Part shown: piece by piece, positions 1 to 10,000 of the stretch
How the letters are laid out: each line of letters begins with the position of its first letter
How positions within the stretch are numbered: position 1 is the first letter of the stretch
Assembly (NCBI GenBank): GCA_024364805.1
Contig: CM044518.1
Location: 10,969,508 to 11,002,779, forward strand
DNA length: 33,272 nt
Direction: 5' to 3'
Source: Euprymna scolopes
Lineage: Eukaryota; Mollusca; Cephalopoda; Sepiida; Sepiolidae
The notes under the pieces: generated by a model
The model's database searches: none
What the model was told of the DNA's origin: nothing
Seen by the model: only the letters and a program-made list of their open reading frames with translations
Position numbers and translations under genes: made by a program

Positions 1-1110
1 CAACATTTTACTTTGGAGAAACTAACTTTTCAAGAAATTGACAACCAAAACAAACCTTTTCTTAGCATAAAATGATGCCTATCAGTTGAAATGCTGTTAA
101 ACAAAACAACATCCAGTTAAATAGCAATACAGGCAATCACTATTCCGAACTGAAGAAATATACATCCGGGACCAATCAGCAGGGAGTACTCAGAATCGCC
201 AAAATGTAAACCCAGTGCTCAATTTCATTTTGAGCCAATCTCTTCTAAACTAACCTAACAACCAAGTAGATCCAAAGCTGTATCTTTGACTAAACTGCTG
301 TATAGTACCTTTCTAAATCATGAAAGGTCACTGGGCTGAGGAAGTTTTCTGAGCATGGCTCGGTATTTGGCAAAGAACTACTGCTTGATCAATAATGGCA
401 CTCGATCAGAGGGCTGTGGATAAGGTTGAGAAAGGCATTCACCCAACTACAGGGTGCCATGCAGACTCGTCTGTCATCATTCAATTCAGGGAATCCAGCC
501 TATCAGGATGTTTAAGAGCTGCCAAGTTAGGCATAATCCAACCCTTCTTCACTCAGAAACATAAAATATAGATCTATCTGCAGAACTACATCCAAAGAAG
601 CGAGGAAAGGGTGATAAAATGCCTGGTTATGGCTTGTGGCAAATAATCGCTAAAAATTGATAGAAACTTCTGACTTTATCCAGCATATGGGGTCCGATTA
701 CTCCCCCCCCCTCCAATAAAATAATGGCTGCCATGTCTGATTATATGCTGGTGGGTCTCATGAAGCAACATGAAATCTCGTTACCCAAATGCAAATTAAA
801 TGGTGCCCGCTTGGATAAAAAAGCCTATTTTTATAGAATGATGAATTTAGAGTCGTAAATTTGGACCACAATGTGATGACTTTAACTGTGAAAATTGTTA
901 TATGAAAGTACAGAATAGTTAATAATTTTTTTTTGAAAGTACAGAATAGTTCACAATTTATTTTTTTTTTAATCACCAAAAGAAGTTGCTGGAAGATTGT
1001 TACATCACTAACAGATCGAAGAAGTACAGTCAGTCGGTAAAAAATAAGAGGAAAGATGTACATGGGACACACTTTTTCGTTAAAAATCTGTTCAAAGTTT
1101 CGGCTTAGCA
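1..1110. other. Intron-like sequence, no gene seen
   Basis: This stretch lies downstream (in gene sense) of the calpain exon at 1883-1980, so it is probably the following calpain intron. I read both strands for the next calpain exon, which should encode the segment after the GAWSD motif, and did not find it. It contains a short poly-C run near 703-712 and T/A runs near 925-970. Short open frames here have no recognisable domain and look like chance. Confidence 0.4.
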
Positions 1111-1740
1111 TTCACAGGCAACATGAAATGGAATACATTGAGGACATTGCCAAGGCTACTGCAAACATGCTAAAAAAAAAAATCTACTCACACCAGAGAG
1201 TATTATATATCTTTACAAAGCCACAATTTGTCCATGCATGGGGTATTTTTACCACATCTGGGCTAGAGTATCTACCAATAGTCTCTTGTTCTTAGACAAT
1301 GCCCCCCCCCCCACACACTTTCTCAAAGGAAAAAAAAAAAAAAAAAAAATAGTGTCCCAAATCTAATTGGCCAAGTTCCAACCTCTGTCCAATCACCACA
1401 ATGTTGCATCCCTGTGCCTGTTTTATAAGTATTTTAATGGAATGTGCTCTGATGAACTCATTGCACTTGTGCCACCTTGATGTACATACTTCCGACTAAC
1501 CAGACAAGCAACAAAATTCCACCTCTTCACTGTTGTGGCCCCTACTTCTACTTTAATAGTTTCTTTCCTTGGACAGTTAGACTTTGGAATTCCCTCCTTG
1601 TTTCTTGCTTCTCTGACTGCACTAACATGCAGAAGTTTAAATGTAATGTGAACAAACATCTTGCTGCTCAACTGCCTTCAGTCTCTTATTAGACACAACA
1701 CCAAATATGCCTTGTTTGGAATGAAAAAAAAAAAAAAAAG
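1111..1740 (+). mobile_element. LINE family A, copy 1 (3' end, decayed)
   Basis: This is the 3' end of a non-LTR retrotransposon of the Jockey/CR1-like kind. Aligned by eye to the better copy at 27139-27848, it has the same order of segments: a degraded 'LYKATIRPCMEY' region near 1205-1260, the 'NVASLCLFYKYF' region near 1403-1440, the 'RLWNSL' region near 1580, and 'KFKCNVNKHLAA' near 1630-1675. It ends with 'tgccttgtttggaatg' and an A-tail at 1723-1739. The reading frame is broken several times, and an internal C-run and A-run (about 1303-1350) interrupt it. It is a 5'-truncated dead copy. Confidence 0.85.
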
Positions 1741-1882
1741 TAAAAAATCTGAACTGATGCTTTGGACTTTGATTGCACTGCCGACCAAATACTTCAATCA
1801 GGAGGTGAAGGCCACTTGATACCTGAAATATTTCAAAATGGCCAACTTCAAATGTTTTGAATGAAAATAAACTTTTGCTTAC

Positions 1883-1980
1883 TGATCACTCCAGGCTCCA
1901 TTCCATTCGGTCTCACCCCATGGATTACGGATCCTCACCATTGGAATTTTGCCAGAAACTCTCGGAGTTTGTATATCAAC
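1883..1980 (-). CDS. Calpain protease-domain exon carrying the catalytic Asn
   Basis: On the minus strand this 98-bp segment follows a good acceptor (catctttcag) and precedes a good donor (gtaagcaaaag). It encodes 32 codons plus two bases, beginning [15 protein letters not shown] and continuing [22 protein letters not shown] is the signature of the calpain (C2-family cysteine protease) active site: the Asn completes the Cys-His-Asn triad and the adjacent Trp shields it. EWNGxWSD is the usual continuation. It starts in phase 0 and ends after two codon bases (CA), so the following exon must supply the third. It reads directly on from the exon at 29366-29446. The sequence is undamaged and is under clear codon constraint, unlike its surroundings. 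The style ('SGKIPM', 'WNG.WSD') resembles invertebrate calpain A/B-type proteins; the exact paralogue cannot be decided from two exons. Confidence 0.93.
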
Positions 1981-2013
1981 CTGAAAGATGATAAAAATGT
2001 TTACTTCTGGAAC

Positions 2014-2016
<3 letters not shown>

Positions 2017-2051
<35 letters not shown>
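2017..2051. repeat. (TA)n microsatellite
   Basis: An uninterrupted TA dinucleotide array lies about 37 bases upstream, in gene sense, of the calpain acceptor at 1981. It sits in the region where a branch point would normally lie, so length changes could in principle affect splicing of this exon. Confidence 0.95.
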
Positions 2052-2053
<2 letters not shown>

Positions 2054-2347
2054 TTGAGAAGTTCATAACATGGAATTATTTGAAACAAAAATCACAGTGA
2101 AAGAAAAAATAATATCATTAACATTTTTTTTAATATATAAAAATTTTCAATTTGTTTGAGAATTTAAAAATGAAATACATTAAAATGAAGGTGTTTATGC
2201 AGTATAAGGATAATGCTACCATTAGAATCGTCTGAGTGGTTTATGGAAAAAAACGGAAAATACTGAACGAGTTTCATATTTTTGTGCAAACACTGGCCGA
2301 TTGTTTCAATAAAAAATATATATTTCTGTCAGTATGAAGCTAATTCA

Positions 2348-2828
2348 TTGGAAAATTAAAACAATTTTGGTTATAGTCAACTAACGTACTTCCTAACTAA
2401 TTATTTTTAAATAACACATTTTTACTTGCACATTTAATAACAAATTTAAAAAAGTTTTTATTTTTTGGGAAATTTTATAAAAATATGTTTATGAAAGTAT
2501 AAAAATAAAATTGGAATGAAAATAACGAAATTTCAACCATCATAAAAAAAAAAAAATACATAATATTCCCCAAATTGTTAAAGATATTAAAAAGTGTTTT
2601 CAATAATTCTTTAAAAAAGTGAATAAATAAAACTATCTTCAATAATTCTTAATTAAAATAAAACTGCAAAAACTTTTTAAAGATTATTAAATAAAAAAAA
2701 GAACGATTGGAAAACTTAAAAAGTGAAGGAGCAGATTTGCCTTGTCGCCACTTCCAGTAAGCAGCCATGTTGAAAGTTAGGAAGTATGTTAGCTGACTAT
2801 AACCAAAATTACTTGAAAAATGAAAACA
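2348..2828. mobile_element. Non-autonomous element with ~50-bp terminal inverted repeats
   Basis: The left end (2348-2398) and the reverse complement of the right end (2774-2828) share about 45-50 bp, including 'ttttggttatagtca' and 'acttcctaact'. The interior is AT-rich and non-coding. No convincing target-site duplication is visible, so the superfamily is unknown. It directly precedes an F1 foldback element. Confidence 0.65.
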
Positions 2829-2843
2829 ATATTCTTGAATAAT

Positions 2844-3284
2844 TAATTATTGGACAATTTTTAGGATTTGGATTCTTCAGACTTCTATTCTTATCTTGAA
2901 TGTCATTTTTACATTTTGGTCAATCTGCACAGAATCTCAAACGGAATCTTTCATTTAATTTATGAGGGTAGCATGTTCTTGTTCAATCAGCTATTACTAG
3001 ATAGAGGTCTTAAGTACTTTGTAATTGTATTTTCGGTTACCCACTCAAAGGATTAAACCAACCTTCAGGAGAAGGTCATTTTTATAACTGAATTTTACCA
3101 AGTACTGTAAAATGGATCTTACAAGTTAGACAAGATAGACCTGAAGAAGGTCAGAGGTTACATCAATCAAAACGTTGTGAAAATAACACTCAAGATGAGA
3201 ACAGTAGTCCAAAGAATTCAAATAATATGAATAACTAATCATCATTTAAAAAAATTCAGAAACGTAATTATTGGACAATTTTTA
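2844..3284. mobile_element. F1 foldback element, copy 1, with 20-bp direct repeats
   Basis: The element itself spans about 2864-3264 and is bounded by a perfect 20-bp direct repeat, TAATTATTGGACAATTTTTA, at 2844-2863 and 3265-3284, which looks like a target-site duplication. Its arms are complementary: the left end 'ttcttcagacttctattct' mirrors the right end 'agaacagtagtccaaagaat'. The right arm has the family motif CTGAAGA (3141-3147) followed by 'acgttgtg'. No credible protein is encoded. The family recurs at 14450, 18775 and 29499. Confidence 0.75.
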
Positions 3285-4889
3285 CAAAACTTTTAGAAAA
3301 TTAAAATTCAAAAGAAAAAAAAAACATTATGAAGTAAGTTTCATTAAAAAACATTGAATAAAAAACAATTTATAGTAAACAAAATTTTTAAAAAGAATTA
3401 AAAAAAATTTTTTTGATGTAAAAAAAACTTTCTTTGTTCAAATCAAGATAAATATTTAGATATTTCTTATAATAAACTAATGAGTGAAAACAAATGTTTT
3501 CTTTATGATTTTTTTTGTATTAGGGTTAAGGCACCTTCCGTAAATTTCCAAGAATAACACGGTCATTATACTGCATAAGTACCAAAATAAAATCGATTAA
3601 TAAAAATGAGGAAGTTTTTATAAATTGTCAAATCATTTTGCCATTAACATTAGGCATGCATAGAAATGAGCTCATTAAAACTTTAAATATGTTTTGGTGA
3701 TGTATAACCACAGAAAAATGCAAGAAAAAATTTGTTTCAGCATTAAAAATAATTTTATATTGTTTTTGCTATATATTATGAAATAATGAATCATTTCCAT
3801 TAAAATCCAGTTAGAATTATGTATCTAAAATTGAGAAAAGCATGCTTGAAAAGTGTTATATGAATAAGCAAAATCACACAAATTCAGTCGCCATCTTGTT
3901 TTGATTTTGCTTAGTAACATAATATTGACATTTTTCAAGCATACTTTTTTTTCAATTCTAGATGCATAATACTAAATAGATTTTTAATGGAAATGATTCT
4001 TCATTTAATAATAGATAAATAGAAAAAAACTTTTTTTAATGCCTAAACAGATCTTTTCTCATTCTTCCATGGCCGTGAATTTTATAAATTAGCCATGTTT
4101 CTGTGTCAATACTTTAATTAGTTTGTTCACATCTTTACCCAATCATTCCATATATAAACCATTTCACTAATATAAATTTGTCAAAATATTTTAGTAAAAT
4201 TATAGAATTTTCATAATATACATTCAAATGCTAAAATATTTTCACCATTATTAAAAATGCTGTGTTTATTTTAATTCTCATTTAGTAAAACAATTTAGAA
4301 TTTTAAAATGTATAAAAATATAAAAATGAAATTCATTAATAAAAAATTGTTAAATTCTTTTGTCATTAAGAAGATCTGACATACAAATAATTATATTATT
4401 TTTAACAAGGATTTTTCTTTCTTGAATTAATGTTTTAAAATAAAATAGCGACAAATATTTCTCACCGTGAAGGCTTATTTAAGAAAAAACAAAAAAACAA
4501 AAAACATTTTCATAAATTTGCAAAAAATAAAAAATTTATTTTTCAAGAAAATATTTTTGTACCAAAACAAAATCAATGATTAAAAAAAAATTATGTCAGA
4601 CAATCGGACAAGATATTTTAAAGTGCTCATTTAAAAACAGAGGGGAAAAATCGTGTCATGGTTGTCAATAATAATAAAAAAATAAAAAACAACAACAAAA
4701 AAACAAAAGATGAGAAGTGAAATTAATTTGTTGTTTTGGAAGTGTTGGTATTATTTGCATGTTTTTTTTAAATTTTTTTTTTTTTTTTTTAACTATTAAC
4801 TTTATCAATGATGCCGTGAAGTAAATCAACCTTTCCACCTTCTTGTTATTACTGTAAGGGAAAAGGTTGTCAATTACATTTGTCATACT
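3285..4889. other. AT-rich non-coding stretch containing a long palindrome
   Basis: No gene is visible on either strand. Apart from the palindrome at 3710-4077, annotated separately, there are only A/T runs. A short segment near 3555-3590 is the inverse of one near 2191-2215 ('ttatgcagtataa'), hinting at an older enclosing element. Confidence 0.5.
3710..4077. repeat. Long imperfect palindrome (foldback element)
   Basis: The left arm, about 3710-3880, is the imperfect inverse of the right arm, about 3897-4077. Shared blocks include 'atcatttccattaaaa' with 'ttttaatggaaatgat', 'agcatgcttgaaaa' with 'tttttcaagcatac', and 'aagcaaaatca' with 'tgattttgctta'. The loop is only about 15 bases and contains 'cagtcgccatc'. 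Transcribed RNA would form a hairpin of roughly 170 bp. No coding sequence or clear target duplication was seen. Confidence 0.8.
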
Positions 4890-5215
4890 CCGTTAGGTAC
4901 TGCGATTGACAAAGCATGCTTAACTATGTCCCCTTCTCATTAGGCAGAGAGTTAAAGAGACCGCCATATTTAATTTGATTTCATGTATGTAATTGTTTGC
5001 AAGATCTGGTAAAACAAAAAATTCAGTATTAGAACTAAATTAAGAATATACATCAACAACATCTTGTTATATCAAAGTGAAACTTGGCATCTCAAAATCA
5101 GCCAAAAGAGCAAATTAGACGCATTTAATTCTAAATGCCATAGAAACAATCAAATGGAGTGATCGAATTACCAACCAGGAAAGTCAGAAATCACACTAAA
5201 AATTTGTATTGTCCA

Positions 5216-5614
5216 TTATTTGCAATCGACAAAATGTTGCATCCCTCTGCCTGTTCTACAAGTATTTTAATGGTGAATGCTCTGACGAACTGCAAGCACT
5301 TGTGCCCCCAAGATGTAAACACCCTTGACAAACCCGACAGGCAACTAAATCCCACCCCAACACAGTAGAGATCCCTAGATGTAAAAGATCTTTCTACTCC
5401 AGTAGTTTCTTCCCCAGAACCACTAGACTTTGGAATTCCATTCCAGGTCCCTGCTTCCCCAACTGTACTGACGTGCAGAAGTTCAAGTGTAATGTGAACA
5501 CACATCTTGCTGCCCAAATCCCTACATAGTACTCCAGTAGTTGTTGCCCCTGATAGTAGCCCCCTACATCAAAGTGGCAATGTGCCTTGTTTGGGGTGAA
5601 AATGTAATAAAAAG
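5216..5614 (+). mobile_element. LINE family A, copy 2 (3' end, inserted in another LINE)
   Basis: This is a short 3' piece of LINE A, running from the 'NVASLCLFYKYF' region (about 5233) through 'ALVPPR', 'SFYSSSFFPRTTRLWNS' and 'KFKCNVNTHLAA' to a stop near 5526, then a 3' tail 'tgccttgtttggggtg' and 'aatgtaataaaaa'. It is close to the copy at 27139 over its length but 5'-truncated. The host LINE continues on both sides. Confidence 0.85.
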
Positions 5615-5643
5615 ATATTTAGGCTGGCTCGGATAAGCTTTAA

Positions 5644-5702
5644 GATTGATTCAGATTGATTCAGAGAGATTCAGATTGATTCAGATTGATTCAGAGAGAT
5701 AA
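5644..5702. repeat. Short tandem repeat 'gattcagatt / gattcagaga'
   Basis: A 59-bp array of 10-base units (gattcagatt with variant gattcagaga) expanded inside the second half of the RTE-like LINE coding region. Confidence 0.9.
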
Positions 5703-5914
5703 TTGCTAAGGAAGTGCTTTAATGGATTCTGATGAAAAAAAGGAGGACCAAAAAGGAAGACTATAACAAAACTGGAAACAATCAAAATCAATTTGCAAAT
5801 AACAGACAGAAGCTGGAAGAACGCTGTACAGTGATTGTAGACTGAATGTCGTGGAACATTTTGACAGCCTTGTGCATATCATTATGCAGGAGTTCCTAAG
5901 TTTAAGTGTTATTA

Positions 5915-6235
5915 AAATATGACTATCAACAATTTCCCTCCACTCTATCTGTACGAAAATCTAAACGCAAATTCCATGAACAAAGCTTCTTTCAAGAATC
6001 TGTCCGCCTATGGAACTGTTCCGCTGGCCTGCTTTCCAGCTGACTGCAATAGTCGTCTTCAAGTCCAATGTAAACAAGTTCTTGTGGCGCGTCCCCCCAA
6101 TAATCCATTTCTATCCCATTTCTACCACTATCAATATAATATTGTCCATTGACTACCGTACACTTATTAACCCTTATCCTCGAGTGGCCTTCAGACCTTG
6201 ACAAGGGCTGACTCCCATGTAAAAAAGAAAAAAGA
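5915..6235 (+). mobile_element. LINE family B, copy 1 (3' end)
   Basis: This is the 3' end of a second non-LTR family. It encodes, with breaks, 'NNFPPLYL', 'FHEQSFFQESVRLWN', 'ADCNSRLQVQCKQV' (another frame gives 'VFKSNVNKFL'), and it ends 'acccttatcctcgagtggcc ... gacaagggctgactccc' before an A-rich tail. The same 3' sequence appears in inverse orientation at 20021 and 31350. It is 5'-truncated and dead. Confidence 0.85.
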
Positions 6236-6395
6236 AAAACATTGTGAGGAGACCGAAACAGATTAACCATAATTTAATAACAAATAATTAACATAGGTTG
6301 AAATTAAGTTAAATATGGCGGCCTCTCTCTGCACCTAGCGTAAAGACAAGATAACTAGGCCTACTTTATTAATTGCAGTATAGTACTGAGCAGAA

Positions 6396-7257
6396 TAGAG
6401 CTAATATAATTAAAAAAAAAAAAAGAAAAGATTTTATAATTCTATTATGATAACTAGATACCCTACTCTCCACCCCACGTAAGCGTTGTTTACATTTGAA
6501 TAAAATTTGCAATTTAAAAAAAAGCCAATAACAACGCAGAATTTAAAAACAATAACAAAATAAAAAAAAAAAACTAAAAAAACTAAAAAAACAACTTATA
6601 TTTGTTTTTTAATCAAATTTTTAGTAATATAACAGCTTCTTCAAGGATATTTCCCTTTTTTTAAATTGCAGATTTTATTCATATATAAACACCGCTTCGG
6701 GACAAGATCAAAGTTTAGTATCTGTTCTTCAGATGCTGCACTTCAATTTCTTGTTCTCTGTCAGACTGAGACAATTTTTATTTTTGTTCCTTTTCTCCAC
6801 GTTAAAAAAACGACCCTGGTGTCTAACTCTGTCCCGTGGGGAGGCATTGTAAATAGGAACAACGCTTAACTAGGAGGGAAAAAATACCTACTTATCCAAA
6901 TAACGTGACCACAGTAATTCCTCCCCTGATTTAACTTTTGAATTTTTTGCTGCTATATAACTAGATACAGAATTTCCCTGATTACACACAAGAAATGGCA
7001 AAAAAGAAAAAAAAAAAAGGAAACCAAAATAAACGAGCAATATTCTTGGTGTTAAATCACCCCAAATCTGATGATAAAATAAATAAATGTTTATTTAAAA
7101 AAAAAACAAAAAAAAACCTGCGTTAAACTGGCTTTTTAAAATTGCAGATTTTATCTCATTAATGCCAAAGTGTTCACAGCTGTTTGTTTATCCCCAGTAA
7201 AGCTGAAGTTTACAGGACTAATCTACAAGACGGAAAACTGAGAAACAAGAGATTTAT
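6396..7257. other. No gene seen
   Basis: AT-rich sequence with many A-runs. A short 'aaattgcagattttat' segment occurs twice (near 6662 and 7140). I see no exon, RNA gene or clear element. Confidence 0.4.
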
Positions 7258-7495
7258 TCACATTAAATTTAAATTTCTGCATATTAGTCCAGTTGGGAAA
7301 ACAGGATACAGGGAAGGAATTCCCAAGGCAAGCGGTCGAAGAAAGAATCTATTAGAGTAGAAAATCTTTCGACATCTTGTGAAGGGGTGGGATTTTACTG
7401 CTAGTAGATTAGTCAAGGGTATTTTCTTTAGAAGTGTACATGAGCAGTAACACTGTAGCAACGTATAATATATGCTAACCAAATGAAGCATTTTC
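7258..7495 (-). mobile_element. LINE C-terminal fragment (family A-like)
   Basis: The minus strand is open for 77 codons and reads 'FYSNRFFLRPLALGIPSLYP' and 'ICRNLNLM', recognisable as a degraded form of the 'FYSSSFFPRTARLWNSIP ... MHKFKCNV' end of LINE A. Flanking sequence to the left shows no A-tail, so both ends are eroded. Confidence 0.65.
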
Positions 7496-7519
7496 TTTTT
7501 TATACTTTTATTGTTTAAT

Positions 7520-7918
7520 TAGCATTTCAGCCCGGCATTTCCCGGGTGTTTGGAGGTGTATGTTGAGCAGAAAAAAAAGGTGGTCAATTTTTTTTAATTT
7601 TGACCCCTATTATGACCCCTTAACATTTATTGTTTTTGGCTCAAATCAAGTTATTAAGTTAGACTGATGTCCAAGGAACCTATATCTAAAATTTCAATTG
7701 TTTATACCCAAACTTGGTGGAGGAGTTTGGTAGAGTTCTCAAAGGTCAAATCATTGAACTTTGACCCCTTAAAAACCAAATTTCTGGCTGAAAACGGATT
7801 ACAAAGATTTTCCCAAACCTCAGTACTCTTTATACCAAATCTCGAGTCTGTAGACTGAAAATTGACAGAGTTATTGCATAGGGAAATGTACCCAGACATG
7901 TTCACTTTTATAGATATA
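7520..7918 (+). repeat. Dispersed repeat, unit P1 (CCCGGC...CCCGGG head)
   Basis: It starts with 'cccggcatttcccgggtg', followed by 'ttttgacccctattatgacc' and later 'gaactttgaccccttaaaaa', and ends 'ttatagatatatagact' next to unit P2. The head resembles that of P2 and P3. A related 'aggggtcaaaatt' piece in inverse orientation lies near 12478. I do not recognise a coding region. Confidence 0.55.
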
Positions 7919-7920
7919 TA

Positions 7921-8546
7921 GACTAGCAGGGTGACCCGACGTTGCCCGGGATTGAATGATGATCAACGAATGTTTCACACATGTCTTTATTGTCATCGAA
8001 ATTGGTGAAATCGTCCAGTTTTCAATCAAATCGATTGTCTGCTCTACTTGGGAACCCCTCCCAGGGCACCGAGAGGAAGCATCACATGCCCTCCTGCAGT
8101 GACTTAGTTTATAACACATTGTAGTTTACATTGCACTGTAGAGAACCTATTATTGATTTTATAAAATTATTTTTATATGTAATGGCTTGAATTAAAGTTT
8201 AAAATGCAAAAATCAAGTATCATGCTTCAATTGTGCTCTAAACTGGAACGCTTGATTTTATACGTTTGGCCTTTCGACTTGTGTGGTAATAAAACTTCTC
8301 AAATACACCTGGGATTTTAGGCTGTGCAAGGTGTGAAAATCGCCTTTTTTCATCAGATTATTATTTTGATTATTGATACTTATTGAAGACATTCTGATAG
8401 AAAACCTATCTAAGAGCACTGTCAGGCACATAAAGTACCTTCGTGTGAAATTTCATAAAAATTGACCCAGCTGTTTTCGAGTTCATAGGGAATGAACTCA
8501 CACAGTCAGATAAACACAAAGTTCCTTTTATATATTAGTGGAGATT
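7921..8546 (+). repeat. Dispersed repeat, unit P2 (GACCCGACGTTGCCCGGG head)
   Basis: The head is 'gggtgacccgacgttgcccg'. The 3' part reads 'ttgacccagctgttttcgag', 'ttcatagggaatgaactcac', then 'ttttatatattagtggaga'. Repeats with this head and with this 'agctgttttcgagttcat' tail are widespread in invertebrate genomes, where I know them as uncoded dispersed elements; the exact class is not decidable here. P1, P2 and P3 at 15955 form one family. Confidence 0.6.
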
Positions 8547-8689
8547 CAAAATATAATCGATATACATATTATTTATACGCAACAGATTCCCATGGACCAT
8601 TGTTCATGATGACCAGTCTAAAGATCAGCTCCTGGGGTTAATATACAACAAAAAAGAATATGCATGCTATAGCTTCAGATTTAACTGAT

Positions 8690-9720
8690 TGGTTAATCAT
8701 TAGCACAGACTGCTACATACCCTAAAGAAAATCCAACAGAAATTGAACAGCCAGCCATGGTACACCCCCAAATGCGCTGGCGCCATTGCACACAGAAACC
8801 AGCACTTCAATTGTTTTAAATGTAATGGACGTTTTAAAACTAAAGCCACCTATAAAACTGCCTATAATCGCTGCAGAAGGATTATAGAAAACAGAGTCGT
8901 ATGCTCAGCTTATCAAGTCCAAAGAAGAATAGAGGTTTGATTCCCATGAGTCTTGCCAAATAACAAACAAGGTCCTGAACAGAAGTGTATCCTTTATTTT
9001 GAGCATCATGAATAGACCTGACATGATTTTGTCAGCATCTGACAAAACCAAACTCTTTGCTAAAAACTTTGCATCAAACTCAACCCTAAGCGATCAGGGC
9101 CACCTACTTCCCAAAACCAAAAATAATTTGAGCAACATCCACATACTCGTATCTGTTTGTGATGCTGCCACGCTCATCAAGAACCTTGATGCCAAAGAAT
9201 CCTGACAATATTTCAGCCATAGTACTAAAAAAGCTGCAATTGGAACTAGCACCCATACTTGCAGCACCGTTACAATGATACTTAAAGGAGAAATGCTTCT
9301 GATCCACTTGGCAAACCTTATTAGTCTGCACAGAATTTAAAATTACTGGAGCTTGGTCTTCTGCATCTCAGTACAGACTAATTAGTCTTCTGTGTATCAT
9401 GAGCAAGTTTCTTGAACCTGTTAAATATAGAAATTGTCAACAACCCCAACAAAAACAACCTACTTAATGACAAGCAATATGGTTTCCATCCTGTGAGATC
9501 TACAACTGATGTACTGACTGTAATTTCACATAGGATTAGTAAATCTATTGATGGGGTGGGATTTCTCTCTAAAGCAATAACTCTTAAGAAATCAAATGCA
9601 TTTGATAAGGTTTGGCACCAAGGTCAACTTCATAAGATTTCGAGCTATGGAATATTTGGAAACAGTTTCTCAACCATCGTTAGGATATCTGTAGTAGAAC
9701 AAGCTTGCCTAAATCCTTAG
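8690..9720 (+). mobile_element. LINE ORF2 fragment: pre-RT to RT motif A
   Basis: A broken Jockey/CR1-like reverse transcriptase gene. In order: 'SQPWYTPKCAGAIAHRN' and 'YKTAYNRCRRII' (8743-8890, the segment between endonuclease and RT); 'LSASDKTKLFAKNFASNST' (9026-9082); 'LSNIHI' (9127); a degraded region corresponding to 'LAPI...' (9215-9330); 'NNLLNDKQYGF' and 'RSTTDVLTVI' (9455-9525); 'SNAFDKVWH' (9592-9620), which is RT motif A but with the first, catalytic Asp replaced. It stops at 9720, abutting an opposite-strand LINE piece. Confidence 0.85.
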
Positions 9721-10000
9721 TGTTGATCAGAAAGAAGTTTAGCATTAACTACATGTTGGACTAACATTAGATTAATTTGTGACTCAAAGATTTTAGTGAA
9801 GGGTGAAAGGAGACTGATAGAGCAATAATTGAGCGGATCAGTTTTTTCACTGGAATTTCTAAACACTGGTACAACAGCTATCAAGATCGCAAGTTTCATC
9901 CAGACATTTGTTATAAAGTTTGAAGACAGGGGCCAGCTCAGCAGAGCATTTCTTGAACACTATAGCCTTTTTACTGTGGTATTTATAATGATTGGATGCA
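9721..10000 (-). mobile_element. LINE RT fragment in opposite orientation
   Basis: Minus-strand reading gives 'CSAELAPVF' (other frame), 'AVVPVFRNSSEKTDPLNYCS', 'ISLLSPFTKIFESQINLML' and 'NAKLLSDQH'. This is the RT fingers region of the same kind of LINE as 8690-9720. Because the region is also present, degraded, in the plus-strand fragment, these are two copies meeting head to head rather than one inverted copy. Confidence 0.8.

Larger units (their letters stand above)
5035..5905 (+). mobile_element. LINE C-terminal fragment split by another LINE
   Basis: Positions 5035-5215 read 'LYQSETWHLK' followed by 'KLDAFNSKCHRN', matching the region just after the reverse transcriptase of RTE-like LINEs (usual LYGSETW...LDAFxxxCLR). 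The homologous text resumes at 5615 with 'RYLGWLG' and ends near 5735-5862 with a degraded 'GRPKKTW'-type motif and 'LQITDRSWKNAV'. The gap between these halves is exactly LINE A copy 2. A tandem repeat at 5644-5702 lies within the second half. The frame is broken in several places. Confidence 0.7.
4890..6395. mobile_element. Inverted repeats enclosing a nest of LINE fragments
   Basis: The left arm (about 4890-5000) is the inverse of the right arm (about 6280-6395). Shared blocks are 'tactgc', 'cagagag' and 'ccgccatatttaa'. Between the arms lie a C-terminal LINE fragment, LINE A copy 2 inserted in it, and LINE B copy 1. This is most simply an old TIR element that received LINE insertions. Superfamily and target duplication are not determinable. 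Confidence 0.55.

Noticed and set aside
9721-9900. Single LINE with twin-priming inversion at 9720
   Set aside because: The same RT region is present, degraded, in the plus-strand piece, so two copies are more likely.
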